Positions 1 through 12,640 of a DNA stretch of 64,000 bases are shown one piece after another (position 1 is the stretch's first letter; every line of letters starts with the position of its first letter). A program made the translations under genes and the position numbers. The DNA is from Grammothele lineata (taxonomy: Eukaryota; Basidiomycota; Agaricomycetes; Polyporales; Polyporaceae). Below the pieces are notes generated by a model. That model was not told the origin of the DNA. It did not search any database and was given only the letters and a program-made list of their open reading frames with translations. Where the stretch lies: the NCBI GenBank assembly GCA_002150815.3, contig NDFF03000381.1, positions 830,385 to 894,384 of the forward strand, read 5' to 3'.

Positions 1-685
1 ACACACATACCACGCGCACTGCGCAGTGCACCGGCCGATTAAACTTCGCATGGATCCCTCCGAGATGGGAACACGAGCGGTCGACCCTAGCCGTCGGCGA
101 CACGTGCATGAGGACCGGGGAAGATAGCTTAGGCCTTCGAAGATAGTTCTGGGAAGACAACAGTAAGGCGGTAGAAGATGCGAAGATGGAGGGATAGGTA
201 GAGAACGCCGACGCTGGCACTTGGGTCTTGGGGGCAAGCAGTAGACGTATCAGGCGCCCGATGCCACGTGCTGCTCTCGAGCAACTCTACATTGGCGCTA
301 AGTTCGTAAGAGGTCAAATTAACAAGTTGGACGTAGATCCTATAGATCACAGCGAGCGAGCAGCTATTGCATATTCTCACTGATCGAGAAATGCTCTTAG
401 TGCTACTGAAACCAGACTCTCAATTAGGTTAGTGCTACGAAGTACCAGTACGCACAGCCGGTCGACCGACGCAGTGCCACGTAACAGAACCTTTTCCCTA
501 ATGGTAAGTCGTCGCATTCACTTTCATATGTTCTCCCCACTACATTATGCGAATACTTGAGAGATCAGGATTATAATTGAGACTAAGGTGAACGCCATCA
601 TGTGCACCACAGGCTACGTGCAAACTTCTCGCATGTAACACTGTAATAAGACGCCACGGTGTCGTTCCGCCTACATCACAATGCT
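1..685. other. Intergenic, no gene recognised
   Basis: No frame here shows a recognisable family or a convincing splice pattern. The downstream side of the minus-strand gene at 686-1944 faces this stretch, so part of it is probably 3' untranslated sequence. Confidence 0.5.
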
Positions 686-1944
686 TCAAGCATACACAGT
701 CTCCAACTCCGACGACCATAAATCTCCTGAAAAATCTTGGTGGGTTGTAACGAAGGCGACCGTACTGCAATTGTTCTGAGTTATGGTGTCTATCCAAGTC
801 TGCTCGGAACTGACTTGCCTGTAGACGAAAGGAGGTCCAATTCTCAAGTACGCTCCAGCACTTGCCGCGCCAGCGTGGTACTGGAGCACTTCATAGCGTG
901 TCTTACGGAGACTCGACCGTCGCAAATCCTCTCTACGGATGTCACGAAGGTCGTCTGCATACGGCTCAGTATCCGAAAACACATGAAAAAACGCAAAGCT
1001 TACCGATAGGCTGAAACGGAATGACCCATGAATATTCGTCGCCGATATGACGCCGCCAGACGGACACTTCATGATGGTTTGTCGGTTCCACATCGACTCC
1101 GGCAACGATAACTTCAAAACCTCGGCGACGATACTTCCGCATCCATTTCTCTCCATCTTCTGGCCTTGCGTCATGGCAAGTATACGTGACTTTATCCAAG
1201 AACGTCGACCGGGGGAACAACGAAACTGCATGTTTACCAGTAAAGTAGTTCATGACACAGGCTGAAACGATCGTCATGAGTGGAAATGCGGACGGAAAAG
1301 TAAAAGAACATACTAGAATGGAAGTGATGAATAATGAAGTCCACCGGGTGTTCGGATACTACAATCAACTGGACTCTGAGAGGCTCCGTCGAGCGTAACC
1401 GTTGACCTTGCTCGTCCATGCTCTTGATGAAGTGGAAGGTAGTGAACGTCCCGCTAGTATATAGCGAATCGGGGATTCCGGACCCGGAGGCGTTCGCGAA
1501 GGCTAACATCGTTCCCAGGCGAACAACCTCCACGTCGAACAAAGGGTGCTTCTCTCCTGTCGGCTGATATACGTAGCCTTGACGCTTCAACCACCGACCT
1601 AGGCTGAGGACTCCGCCGCAGGTAACGAAGATGTCGAGATCAGTTTGTGAGAGGGGATAAGTATTTCGTTGGAAGAGTTGCAATGCTTGCGAGCCGGAAA
1701 CGACGGCATCGCATGCATCCAGGAGGCGCAAAAACCTAGGGACGTTTTCGAAGAACCTGAACAGTACACGGGACGGACCCCATGCCTTGACGCGATAAAA
1801 TTCAAACGCTAGAAAGACGGACGTATTGAGTCTGGAAAGGCGATATAGAACATCCGGCGGAAAATAAGAAAAGAAGATCTCGAGGAGGTCCGCGGAGGCG
1901 AATAGTACGAAGTACTCGAAGGGGGGTATGGTGATGGTGGTCAT
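686..1944 (-). CDS. F-box-like protein with nucleotidyltransferase-fold motif, 3 exons
   Basis: The exons, read on the minus strand, are 1944-1314, 1261-1004 and 954-686, joined by 52- and 49-bp GT-AG introns, giving 385 aa. The start is the only in-frame ATG before a hydrophobic F-box-like stretch (about residues 17-55). Residues 84-107 fit the nucleotidyltransferase pattern: a Gly-Ser pair (G84, S85), a short helix, then DLDIFV with D102 and D104. The third expected acidic residue, in the strand reading RVQLIVVS, is Gln, so catalysis may be lost. After the first intron comes TCVMNYFTGKHAVSLFPRST, which I recognise as the conserved block of a large uncharacterised agaricomycete family. Exon 3 (89 codons) is open but not conserved in anything I recognise, so the 3' end is the weakest part. 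The function is unknown; F-box-like domains usually recruit SCF ubiquitin ligase. Confidence 0.72.
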
Positions 1945-3439
1945 AATAGTGAATGAGGTAGTGTGTGATGATGGATATGGGGGAACGCATAGACGCAGAC
2001 GTGTCTATAACCGGACGCAATCGGGGTTGACACTCACATCGTGAGAAGGTTCATGTCTTCACAACGGAGTCGAACCGACGACTGTGCGTGACCGATCTTG
2101 CGTGGCCATGATGACAGCGCACAAGGGAGAGACCTTGAAGGCCGCATACCCACGAACTGCGGATGCGCCATGACAAAGTCTGATGACTGGACCTCCTGAA
2201 TCCTCCATATCAGCAACGACAGACAACACACAACAGAAACTACACTCGGGGAAGACGAGTACATACTATCCATTACTGCAGGGTGCATTGCGGCAGCAAC
2301 GGGCCTGCCCAAGGTCGGAGAAGACAACATATGCCTATAGACGAGCGCAAGTAATCGTCAACTTGCCCTCCGAAGACTGTTCGCTCACAATTTGAGCTAT
2401 TGCCCAATACGATCAATAAAAACTCACCTAGCACACGACCGTCCGACCGATCTTGAGAAATTGCGCTGTTGACAACAGGATAGTCCTTCATGTTGAAAGC
2501 AGGATCTTCGCTGCGGTCATCAACGGCGACATGCGGAGAGAGTTGCAGGCTGAGACGGGGCAGTATCGTGAGCAACGGAAGTAGATGTTGACAAGCCCGC
2601 CATGACTGTTGAGGACGTTCAAGTTTGAGCAGATTCCCCCAGCACTTATGCCAAACGACAGGTACGTACCGTCTACTGCAAGATACGAATACCCCCGTAG
2701 TTGTTTGGACGAACTTCACGTACTCTAAAGACCGTGATCTTGAAATGTCTAGTAGCTCAGGCTATGACGGTACGAGGACAGAAACGACCCCTTCCGACTC
2801 CTAAGAATACGTGGGCGGGCGTCCTAGCAGACCCAACACCAATTTTCATGGGTGTAGGATAGGCTGTAAGCTGGCATTAGGGGAAAGGCGGGGTTGTATT
2901 GCAGAGACGTGGAGCAGGTAGGGTCACGTACGAACTTCAGCTAATTCCACTTCTGACTAACTTCTCCACAGCGCTTGAGAGGATCGATCGCATGCATGTG
3001 CCTTGGTAGAGTGTAGAGTGCTCTTTGAGGGAGGGAGGCTTGGGGACGAAAACATGGCTGAAGGCGGTATGGATGATTCGGAGAACCGAGCTGGAACTTG
3101 AAGCGCTCGTTGCTGCGGGCCTAGCGAGTCCGACTCCAGCGACGTTCAGCGCCAGCGCTCGAGCGATCATGAGTTCAGGCATCCGAGTCGTTCATACTGA
3201 TTTCAACTTCAAATCCCCACATTCCATCCCTTGCTGCCGTCAGCGCTGCTCTGGTAATACCCCACTACTTCACGCCGCTCGCCTAAAGGCGACCCAAAAA
3301 GAGGCTCTGTCTGCGACTTTCACACTGCACCAAACGGCACTTCTTCGAGAGAGCTATACAAGCTCCGCACATCATTTGCAAGTAAGCCAGACACAAAAAG
3401 ATCAACAATAATGGTAATCACAGGGAATTGATTGCGATG
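1945..3439. other. Intergenic with a possible decayed gene at 2034-2719 (-)
   Basis: On the minus strand, 2719-2460 stays open with a Leu/Trp-rich sequence reminiscent of F-box/LRR proteins. It runs into a plausible donor near 2430 and continues weakly to 2034. I could not build a complete start-to-stop model, so it may be a relic or an orphan gene. Nothing is recognised in 2720-3439. Confidence 0.3.
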
Positions 3440-4651
3440 CTACGAGTGGCTTGTTAGTGGAACGAAGCCCTCTGCTCTCGCTCGCTGCAACGGACAAAGC
3501 CACGGCCAGTCATATTCTATGAAGTACGGTTGCTCCCGCCACATGGACGCATATTCATCCCTTCTCGTCCATGCCCGACATCCCACCAACAAGAGCGTAA
3601 ATAGCCGTCTTCCCACTGCAATAGCCTTGGCTTGATCCGCAAGGGGGTCCATCCTTTGGATAATAGCTTCGTAGATACCGTGATTGATGCCGATGCTGCG
3701 TATGTTGGGGAGGACATCGGGAGACGCGGCCAAAATGCCGGTGAGGATCTACGTGTAAATCACCTATTAGTGCCAGATGCGCGAGACGGTCGCCGAAAAA
3801 CTCACTGCGATCAAGTCATGCACAAAGAGCGTCGGACGATCTGTGCGGAATGCTAGGTACTCCAGCGATGGAGCGGTCATCACAATCGTCTGGACCACGT
3901 CCGCATAGAGCGTCGAGCTCCCCGATTGTAAGGTAATTGCAAGACTTGTTAAATGGCCCACGGACGCCGTTGTTAGGTTCAATGCAAGGCGGGGAAGTGA
4001 ACATTGGTCCAGCAGCCTGTCGATGGCGAGAGCGTTCAATGGCCGAAGTCGTACCATTTCGATGGACACCTCGGGGTGCTTCGATCTCACATTGCGGAGA
4101 GACGGTAGGACGAGAGGTGTGACCATCTGGGATCCAATACCAACTGTCACCGGCGGGAGGGAGTGCTCTCGGAAAATGCCCTTCCGGCTCAACAAACCCA
4201 TGAGTGGAGCGATGGATTCGTCGCAGACGTCGATCCGAAGATACCGTAAAGCCGTTGCGGACTTCAGGACCTCCATGAAGATGGGAAGAAGACGAATGTT
4301 CTCCGACCGTAAGAGGGACTTGACCGAGAGCGACACCACATACTGGACATAGCAGTGGTACGCTTGCGCAGTCTCCGCGTTCTTCGCAGAAAGCAGAAGA
4401 CACGACAAGACGCGGGTTGCAGGGAGGAAGGAATAGTTGAACAGACGAACACCGCGGGGACGTGGAACGTGACCGATGTTGACCTTGATGTCCCGGTAAA
4501 GCAAAGGGGCAACGATGTTGTGGAGGGTCTTGCACGTTAGCATGAGGGCACGTTGTCCCCACGTAGGGAGATGCGCGGCGACCATCATCACGAGTTCCGC
4601 GGGAAAATCATCGACAATGTGAAGTTGGCGATAAGAGACGGCGGATGCCAT
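3440..4651 (-). CDS. F-box/leucine-rich repeat protein, 2 exons
   Basis: Exons 4651-3806 and 3748-3440 are joined by a 57-bp intron (GTGAGT...TAG) and give 384 aa. The start ATG is at 4651; the open frame extends upstream only through a non-ATG codon. Residues 14-55 form an F-box: DDFPAELVMMVAAHLP, then a Trp, a run of Leu and Cys, and PLLYRDI. The rest is leucine-rich with repeated Leu-x-x-Leu spacing, as in solenoid substrate-receptor domains. F-box proteins dock on Skp1 and deliver bound targets to the SCF ubiquitin ligase; agaricomycetes carry many such orphans. The exon 2 ending, rich in Trp, Arg and Tyr, matches nothing I know. The splice keeps frame exactly at a codon boundary, so I trust the two-exon model. 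The substrate is unknown. Confidence 0.8.
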
Positions 4652-5982
4652 GGCGCTACTTACTATCCTAAGCACAGAAAGCAAACGAAGAGACTATAGC
4701 CATAGGAAGGCTTACCAGATATTGAATGATTGAGGCTAGTAGGAGACGAACGAGGTGTGAAGAAATGCTGAGGCGGAAGGAGTAAGCGAACGGAGACTGC
4801 AGAAGACCATCCATAATTTATGAGCTTGGAGGGGGGGCTCAAGAGTGTAGACACCAATATGGCAAAGGGAGCGACGAAATGTGGGCGAGTCGAAGACAGA
4901 GAGGCCAGGCGAGGGCAGGAGGGGGGAGGGTCTGCATGACTGTTGTCCCTGAGCAAGAGCGATTAGCCGAGGGAGCTGGCTGACGAAAGCAATCTGACTA
5001 GGAGCGCCTAGCCCTCAAACAGTGTTTGTGGTCTACCAGACCCCCACTTGGCCGTCGCGCGGTCTCACTCTCAACCACGGCTAGCTGCATGCGTGACAAT
5101 CAAACGGGAGAGACCCTCCCTGCCCGCAAGGGCTAGTTGATTTCCTATTATCCCAATACCGACGGCTAATGTAAATGGGACTGAGACATGCACAACGTCA
5201 ATCTGAGGGTAATCATCGTCGCAAACCGTACAACATCTCTGAACGAGCCGCAGCTTGAATGGAGTTGCGTGGCGCGTACGCTCTTTGTTTTGAGGTTTCT
5301 TCGCACCCTCGATTGCAGAATGGCTGCGTCCCGAACAAACCGTGACCTTGAGCCCGGCGCAACACTTAGGGTCGAAACCCTGACTATCGGTCACTATAGG
5401 ATGAGGGCTGAATCCGAGGATTCGCAGCAGCGGGTTCTCTACTAACCCCATTCCCCAACCGTGTACACAGATTCGAGCTGAATCAAACGCCTCATGAGTA
5501 ATGCATCCGTTTCGACGGGAATAGTGTCATAACCTGACGGACATACTCAGATAAACACTCCCGACTCCCGACCCAGAGCCTTCCCAATCCGTACAGCACC
5601 TCACTCGAATCTTGCTCGATGTCCGGGAATATCACACAGTAGAGGTCACCTTAGTTTTTATCTCATACCACTCAACTACAACATACGCGACCTACAACAC
5701 TATGATCGGTATAACAGATCTGGGTACGTCCTTATACTTCGGAGTAAGCTGAACAGATAAAACTCCGACTACAGTTTCCATGAGCTTGTCCATCACATGA
5801 GCTGGTGATGATAGCTGTAGACGAGTGCGTCGACGCGAATCCCGGAGCACATAGCAACCGCACTAAGCCAGTTGAGCGTGTCCTCGAACATGATATACTG
5901 CTCCTCGAACGTAAATTCGGGGCCTGAAGCGACGAGAGTCATGCTGAATCCAATCGTCAAAGTCTCCTACATCCGCCTGATG
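4652..5982. other. Intergenic, no gene recognised
   Basis: This lies upstream of the F-box gene and probably contains its promoter near 4660-4960. Open frames on the two strands overlap (5071-5451) without family resemblance or convincing introns. Confidence 0.5.
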
Positions 5983-6309
5983 TCAGCCTAGAAAACCACG
6001 TATAGAACAGCGCGCACCTCGTCGAATGTCAATGAATAATGCAAATCGGTCAGCGGAATCAATTCGTGGGTTATAAAGCGTCCCGGAGCAATCGCCAAGA
6101 CCCCTAGATTGAATAGAAGTACGTTGAAACCTGACACAATGGTCGACTTCGAGATGACACTTACATTCCGGTCGAGCTCCGACCGTGGCTTCGCCATTGC
6201 CATCGCTAACCTCGAACAATTTGATTGAAACATTATTCCACTCTCCCGACGACCCAAGCATAGGAATGTGGCAGGAGAGCACGTTATTAAACTCGGCAGC
6301 CGGTGCCAT
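5983..6309 (-). CDS. Small hypothetical protein, model uncertain
   Basis: An ATG at 6309 opens a 108-codon frame ending at 5983. The first 48 codons (MAPAAEFNNVLSCHIPMLG...) look protein-like. A GTAAGT donor at 6164 and a CAG acceptor at 6131 would give an alternative ending that reads FNVLLFNLGVLAIAPGRFI, but that intron is only 34 bp, shorter than the other introns in the window. Either the unspliced frame or this very short intron could be right, or the locus may be a relic. No family is recognised. Confidence 0.3.
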   Translation of the reverse strand: MAPAAEFNNVLSCHIPMLGSSGEWNNVSIKLFEVSDGNGEATVGARPECKCHLEVDHCVRFQRTSIQSRGLGDCSGTLYNPRIDSADRFALFIDIRRGARCSIRGFLG

Positions 6310-7215
6310 CGTGCTGATAGCAAAGCATTACGTTCGAGTCAGTCTCGCTGAAAGAAACATGAGCATATGCCAGTACTCACGTAAAGTTCGAAGCTATGAT
6401 CTGGTTGGACATGGCCTCCGTGAAGCAACTAGACAAAGAGCGGAGATGGATGCTGTACGACACGATCTATGAGCATACTGAGGGAAGGACTCATAATGTA
6501 AAAGGCCGACGTACTTCGCTGGAAGTGAGAAAACTGAAAGAGGGGAAGTTTTGAGCGGGAAGAGATCCAAACCCTCCCCCCTACACTTATAAGATGCCGA
6601 CAGCGCGGGGATTTCGGTTACTAGATTCTGCGTAAAGTGGGAAATCGGGTCTAGGCGGACGTGAGTACTTCGGCAGCTATATCTGACCGTATCAAGTCGA
6701 GCGGTGAATTGTCAAAGTCAACGCCGCCATATCTCGGAGCTGACGAAGCCGTGTCACAGTGACTGCAGCTCAATGACGGTATAGTCGGCTTCTCATCCCT
6801 GCGGATTCACCGCAAAATATTAGTCCGGATACGTCTGGCAACCGCTGCCATTGTCATCAAGTATATGCTAGTACCGGTCCTCAGCTTCTCCACTTCAATT
6901 TCGTTCGGGGCCCTCGGCGTGCCAACGGGCCCTGCCCAGAGGGCCGGATAGCTGAGATACACATCAAGATACCTTCTCAGAGAACTATAGCGGCTGATTG
7001 CGTCTTGTCAGGAAAGAACTCTGACTGATCGGATTCACAAAAACGTTATTCATATACAGCACGAAGCCCGCCGGACAGCAGAACTTTCTCGCAACGTTGG
7101 CACGTCGATGTCATGAGCGCCCATTGTGAATGGGTGCCGATGGGGAGACGACTATGCCTAGCTGCCGATGTCTATCTGTAGCCACCTGTAACGTAAGAGT
7201 CAGAATAATTTTCCG
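6310..7215. other. Intergenic, no gene recognised
   Basis: No supported open frame, repeat or RNA gene was seen. An ORF on the plus strand (6185-6472) is mostly antisense to the small gene before it. Confidence 0.5.
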
Positions 7216-7994
7216 CTAGGCGTCCCATAAGCAACGGACTAGAGAATAGAAGACACCGCCTTTGATCGCCAAGAAAGATACGACAGCTCGAGGACGGCGG
7301 AAACTCGAGACAAAAGCGATCACAAAGACGCACCGAAGGAGTAGAATGTTGATTAAAGATATCTCGCGTTGCGTAATGTCGACCACTCTGTCCGTGTCGT
7401 GCATTGATGCCCGCTTGAACACCAAGACGTTCCCCCGCCATTCGACCCCAAGGTGCCTGTAAATAACCCTGTTCACTGGCGGCCGATCGACGTGGTTCCG
7501 GGCCCGGATACGCGCTTTGAGCACAACGATACTGTATCCATTCTGGAGATGGTAGCTCGTCCCGGGGAAGGTGGAGACTGTGTTAATGTCATATGGTCCG
7601 CCAATCCATGGATAGATATCGAAGTCTGAAGGTGACGGCAAAGCCCCGCAATCGCCGTTCCAGGAATCCAAGACTTGGATGGGCAGAATCGTTGGAAATT
7701 TCTGCCCTACTTGATACAATATGCAACGGCGTACGGTAATATGCGTGCGGTAGCCCTAAGCGGTCTATTGAGTGAGCAGAGACACATTGGACGCGTAGCT
7801 GTATCCACATACGCAAGATAGAAACCATTTGGTCCGTTTCTTGTATTCACTGACGTCCATTCCACGGAACTTCGAGGCCGAAGTCCGTGTGAATCGAACA
7901 CTGTACGACAACCCCGCACCAACGGAACGCTGAAAAAATAGTTGATGGACATTACTAGACTCGCATGAATGATCTCGCCTACCGTTCTAGCCAT
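7216..7994 (-). CDS. Basidiomycete orphan protein, probable multi-exon
   Basis: The clearest part is exon 7692-7216 or so, which encodes residues such as RPPVNRVIYRHLGVEWRGN followed by a VLVFKR strand and an Asp-rich RVVDITQ segment. That combination (a Pro-Val-Asn, then a conserved WxGNVLV strand) resembles a large uncharacterised agaricomycete family that I know only as hypothetical proteins. A CAG acceptor just upstream of this exon fits, and an upstream exon may begin at the ATG at 7994 (MARTVGEIIHASLV). The 3' end is unsure: near 7300 a GTGCGT donor with an acceptor about 70 bp later would swap the tail for one ending at 7172. Function is unknown. Confidence 0.42.
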
Positions 7995-8561
7995 GACGGA
8001 AGGAATTGGATGTGAACTTCAAGTTGTTTAAACAGCAAGCGTTTATCCAGGGGATTTCGGCGAGAGTCCGAGCTGAAGTGGAACTATTGGGTACTTATAG
8101 CATTCATAGAGCCTGTTTTCATGTCTTTGTTGGGGCTCAGCTGGAGCAGTATTAGGCTAAGATGCGACAACACAGCAGTGAGGTTGAGGGCGAAGATGCG
8201 ACAACACAGCAGTGAGGTTGAGGGCGAAGATCCGCCGGGCGTACGTTAACCATATTACGCATAGTATTAGCGCACGCTCGCTGCTCGACAGCCGCCGCTT
8301 CTCAATACCTAGACCAGTCCCGCCGTTGTTCCCCGTTTCTGCTTACGGACCAGAAAGCCGTGGCGGCTTCTCCGCCACCATCTGGGGTACCCATGCAATA
8401 CCCACGAAGGTCGGATCGTTCCTTGACACGTCTCCATGGTCCCTCACCCACGATGAGTCGCGAGGTAGTCGTCTCCGCATCCCCTTGCGTCAACCTCTCT
8501 ACTCAACCTCACTTCTACCCCCCAACTGCCTTCCTCTGTCTGCTCAAAGTCTCACATTGCT
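7995..8561. other. Intergenic; contains the 34-bp direct repeat
   Basis: Lies between two divergently arranged small genes. The plus-strand frame open from 8212 is interrupted by the better model that starts at 8562. Apart from the direct repeat at 8161-8228 nothing is recognised. Confidence 0.4.
8161..8228. repeat. Two perfect tandem copies of a 34-bp unit
   Basis: The unit begins GATGCGACAACACAGCAGTG and is repeated once with no mismatch (8161-8194, 8195-8228). It is followed by GAT, the start of a third copy. Perfect identity implies a recent duplication, for example by slippage. Confidence 0.9.
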
Positions 8562-9111
8562 ATGCAGACACTCTATAGCTCCAACGATGCTACCTTCTCT
8601 ACAGCTAACAATGCTGAGATACCTCTCGCCGGCGGCGATTGGATCGCTGTCAAAGTCTCCGTCAGTCTGGCTGGGAATGGCACTCGTAAGTAGAGGCGAT
8701 ATTACCCCAGCGCAAACTGGTAGAGCTTCATGTCTGATTATTACACTGCCAGGCTGGCTCATTGTGAAAGCTGAGGCTTCGGGGGCACCCAATGTCGTGT
8801 GCTTTCAGGCTATCAAGGAGGGACGGTACCTTTCTGCCAACGAGGTATGCTGCCAACCACTGGTATATCTCTATACTCATCTCGTGTCGTCACATAACTT
8901 CCAGAATCAGCTGCTACTACGCCTCAGACGCCATTACCAAGCCAATTCACAGACTCCATACGAGTATCGACTCCGATTTGGTGACCCAATCGACTTCTGG
9001 AACATCCTTGCGCACATTTCCAGCAGTCGACTCACAGCTTTAGCACTGCTGATTCCTCAAGTGCAACCTGTCGCCGGAGACCTCATTGCAGATGCTGCTG
9101 CTGACGCTTAG
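8562..9111 (+). CDS. Small orphan protein, 3 exons
   Basis: Exons 8562-8685, 8753-8844 and 8905-9111 are joined by 67- and 60-bp GT-AG introns and give 140 aa from ATG to stop. The protein starts MQTLYSSNDATFSTANNAEI. It has a Gly-Gly-Asp-Trp strand, a WLIVKAEASGAPNVVCFQAI strand region, and a helical, Leu/Arg-rich C-terminal third ending in an Ala/Asp tail. All three exons join in phase, which argues for a real gene rather than chance. No family is recognised and no signal peptide or membrane segment is seen. A longer unspliced frame begins upstream at 8212 but relies on a non-ATG start and low-complexity sequence. Confidence 0.45.
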
Positions 9112-11020
9112 TTACTCTCTAGCAATTACTCCACAAGTTGTTAGCTGTACTACTTGTAAAAGCACCACAGAAGGGCTCTCGAGAATGTAAACATTTGCGT
9201 ATTCTCTGCCATCAGTGTTAGAGTCATGCATCATGCATCACATCCGCCTTACCATTGCTTAAGTTATTCACCTATTGACATAGATCCTGAGCAAAGCAGG
9301 ACTCGATAGGCTTGCGCGGAACATTTGAGTCACAATGGTCAATAATGTTCTTACTTGACCGTTGATACAGGCTATTACCCTGACGTCACGTCACGTTTCA
9401 TGGTGTTCTCAGCGTCTAGCATGCGTCGCCTGGAACGCGTAGACTTCGTCGTACCGATCCTCTTCAAGTTTGCCATGCCCTGATTCTATGTGCGTCGCCC
9501 CCTTACTACTCCGACTCCGGATTTCACACTTAACACACTTCTTCAGCCCTTCTCATGATATTCTTGAATACACTCAACACTCGTGTCTTTGTCACTATTT
9601 TCCAGCGCCGCTGCTCATTACCTGCTAAGCAAATGCGTTCAACTCACACTGCTATCCCATGGAGTAATACAGAGGAAGCTAAGGTTAGTACACCGCTCAG
9701 GATGCGCTCCCTTTGTCTTCCAATACTGCTCTTGCTGTTCCCCATTGTGAAGCCTTGCGGAGCAACTTCCCCCGCCTCCTTCATCTTCATCCCTCTTCCC
9801 TGATCACCCTTTCACCCTCGCAGCTGTTTTCCTATCATATTTGCTCATCCAGTGTCCTTATTTAGAACTGCAGTGTTTCTGTCGTCTTCAATTCTCTACC
9901 CAGTGGTACGCTGTCACACTCGCACACTCCTCACACGTTCACTTCAGATATTGGGAGGTTCCGCTACGTATCCTCCACAGCCTGCGTGTAGCTGCGCTGG
10001 GAGACTCATGCACTGTGGGTGTGACTGCTCGCAGCATTGGCCGCCCTCGCTGCCTCTTCTCTTTGTGGTAAGTCCAGCTATCCGCCCGCCCTCCTCACCG
10101 CGTGTTCATGCGCAGCCTTTCGGAGGCGTGTCGTGTCTAGCCTCCCCTAATAGTACTCTAATAGTACATGATATTGTCTCCGGGTGTGTTCTTGCTCGTC
10201 ACCCGTGCTACATAATCTCATCCGCGCTCTCTGGTTAACGACAGCATGAGTCATACGACATGACTATGCCCTCGAAAACCAATGTTTGCACGCAAGGCCG
10301 AGCCCAGGAACCGCTCAAGGTCCGTCTTCTCTGCTTGATGCTAACCTGTCTTTGCCCGTCTCTGTCCGCCCCTACTAACTGTCTGCCGTTTACCTCCTTC
10401 GTGATTGTTGCCCATCCCGCTGACTCACTCAAGGATCATCTGAAGCTACACTGAACCCTGGAGGCATGGAGCAAGCAGAGGCGCGTTTGCTCATTCTCGC
10501 CTCCGACCCCAAGCTCGCGCGTTGTCCGCTCCGGGCATTGCCCATACCGAAACGCCGACCTTAGCGACCAACGTCGACGCCTCGACATGCCGGCGTGGTG
10601 TTCCCATCAACACGCTGCGTCGCAGACGACTCAGGCTATACGCAACGTCGCGCTGACTCGACCCGCCGATGCAGTTCGTCCAACACCAACGCAACTCTCT
10701 ACACTCTCCTACGCGCTCTACGTACGAACGTACCTCTCCCGTCATTGCCTGCACCTGAATGCGATGTGCGGTGCTGCCTTACACGTCCGCACGCTGTACC
10801 CTTTGTCGCTCCCACTATTATCGCTTATCCCAAGAATTTTCGGCGTGTGATGCGCCTCCCATACCCGCCGCCAATACTCTGTACCACACCCTCGTCCTCT
10901 TCGCCTCTCCATAGCGCTATAGACATGTATGTACAGTAGTAGACTTGCTGATGTGAAGATTTATAACATACCCAAAACATATAGACGATGCGTCCATATG
11001 TCTCAGTCTGACCTAAACAT

Positions 11021-11160
11021 AACTGCTCGAGGGCGCTCGAGAGTCTCGAGAGCCGCGCAAGCTGGCGAAGCCGGCCCCCTCGTCGAGCTCGAGCCGCCCG
11101 CCCCCGCTCGCGGCCGCTTAAGAGCACTCTACGACTGCTTGACGAGGGTGGCCGAGCAAT
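11021..11160 (-). repeat. Dispersed CTCGAG-rich repeat, copy 1
   Basis: The reverse complement of 11021-11058 closely matches 33051-33088: both read CGCGG, a CTNGAGACTCTCGAG core, then GCCCTCGAGCAG. Resemblance continues for about 100 bp with more differences. This copy keeps CpG where the other often has TpG or CpA. Confidence 0.6.
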
Positions 11161-12339
11161 CAAGCAGGCTTGCCTATTATTCGATTCCTCCCCTTAGGTG
11201 CACGAAGCACACAAAACAAGTCAGATGTATTAACAGCTGCCTAGCATACATGTACAGTAAGTGGCAATCTCGTAAGTTACATGAGGGCGGCACAATGCAC
11301 TGCGCGCAAATCCCCTCCACCTGTCTCGCTCTCCCTCAAAAACCGTACCGCGTATCCCAAGCCATGTCCGGCTGACCAGTTGGCGCGTCCTCTGAGACCT
11401 CCCCGCTACCGTATACCACATATCGCCGTGCCTCTACTCCACTGTGCCACCACACTGCATGCTGTTCCCAATAGCGCGGATCAGCACGGCACGGGGTGAT
11501 GTTGCGCAACTACGACGTACCAAGTGATCAATACTGAGGGTGTTGTGAGAGGCGCTGTAGGGCCCAAAGTGCAAATGTCACCGTATGTGAATCACGCTCT
11601 TTCCGGATGCCACTGGCGAGCTGCGGCATTGGCCAGTGTTGTTTGCAGTCGCGGCCCTACACTATATACGTAAACGGAAAGGCGTCGAAGCGTGAGTGAG
11701 AGCGCATCAGATAAAAGACAAAACATGGGCATGCGTACCGATGATGCACTTGGGGTCGTGCAGAACGTGCGTATTTTGTAGGCGATGGGGAGAGAAAGCA
11801 GAGCCCGTACCTGAGGTTTTCGCATTCAAGGTTCCTTCCAATACCACAAATAGACGTCGCAAGCTGTTTTGAGGACCCCAGCATTCAGACGAGCGCGAGA
11901 TGACTGCTTCACAATACACATAAGCAAACGAAGCAGGCGTGGCATGGAACTGTGTCGAGAACCTGGGATAGAAAGACCCACCTGCAAAACCGACATAAGA
12001 GTAGTGGCAGCGTATGGAGGCGAGAACCTAGCTTGGCAGCTGGTGGGAGATGGGACGAGGTGCAGTTTGAGTCAACGAGGTAACGCTGCCAGCAACGGCT
12101 AGCGACGCGATAAGTTTTGGCGCCCGTTTAGGGGAGGCTCCGCGGGGATCAGGGCAGGTTCTGTGAGACTAGACGCATTTACACTTGACTCGCGCTTGAC
12201 TCGCGCTCTCAGGGTATTCCACCTGCTGAAACAACGTCAAGGCGGTCTATTTGTGGTACTATATCATGGAAGGAGGTGATATGGGAAGCTGCACGGCACA
12301 ATATTCGGACATCCCGATCGAAGCAGTCTCTGCTCGGCA

Positions 12340-12640
12340 GGCTTGAGTCCACTCGTGCGTTCTCGAGAGCTCATCAGCAAAATTGCAGGGCTCGCGGCCT
12401 TCCGTGGGGTCAGCGCGCGAGGAAATCCTGCGTGGGCGCCAGTCCGCGACACGTCCCGCTCGCGCGCGACCAGCTCGCGACGGCCGGATGAGCGCGCGTC
12501 AGCCCACGACGTTCGGGTTTCGCGCACGACAGCCCGGGCCCTCTTCGGCTCAGCGGGCGGGAGCGGCCTCCTAGTGACGTCACGCGCGACCGCCCACAGC
12601 ATCGGACTTCCGGCGCACTGCAGCCCGAAGGACTGAGAAA
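12340..12640. repeat. GC-rich degenerate tandem repeat block, arm 1
   Basis: Contains many imperfect copies of short motifs such as GCGCGACC, AGCCCACGAC and CGCGCACGAC. The left edge (TCTCGAGAGCTCATCAGCAA) is an imperfect inverted match to 13741-13775, so this block and the one at 13.5-13.8 kb face each other as rough inverted arms. Confidence 0.5.
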
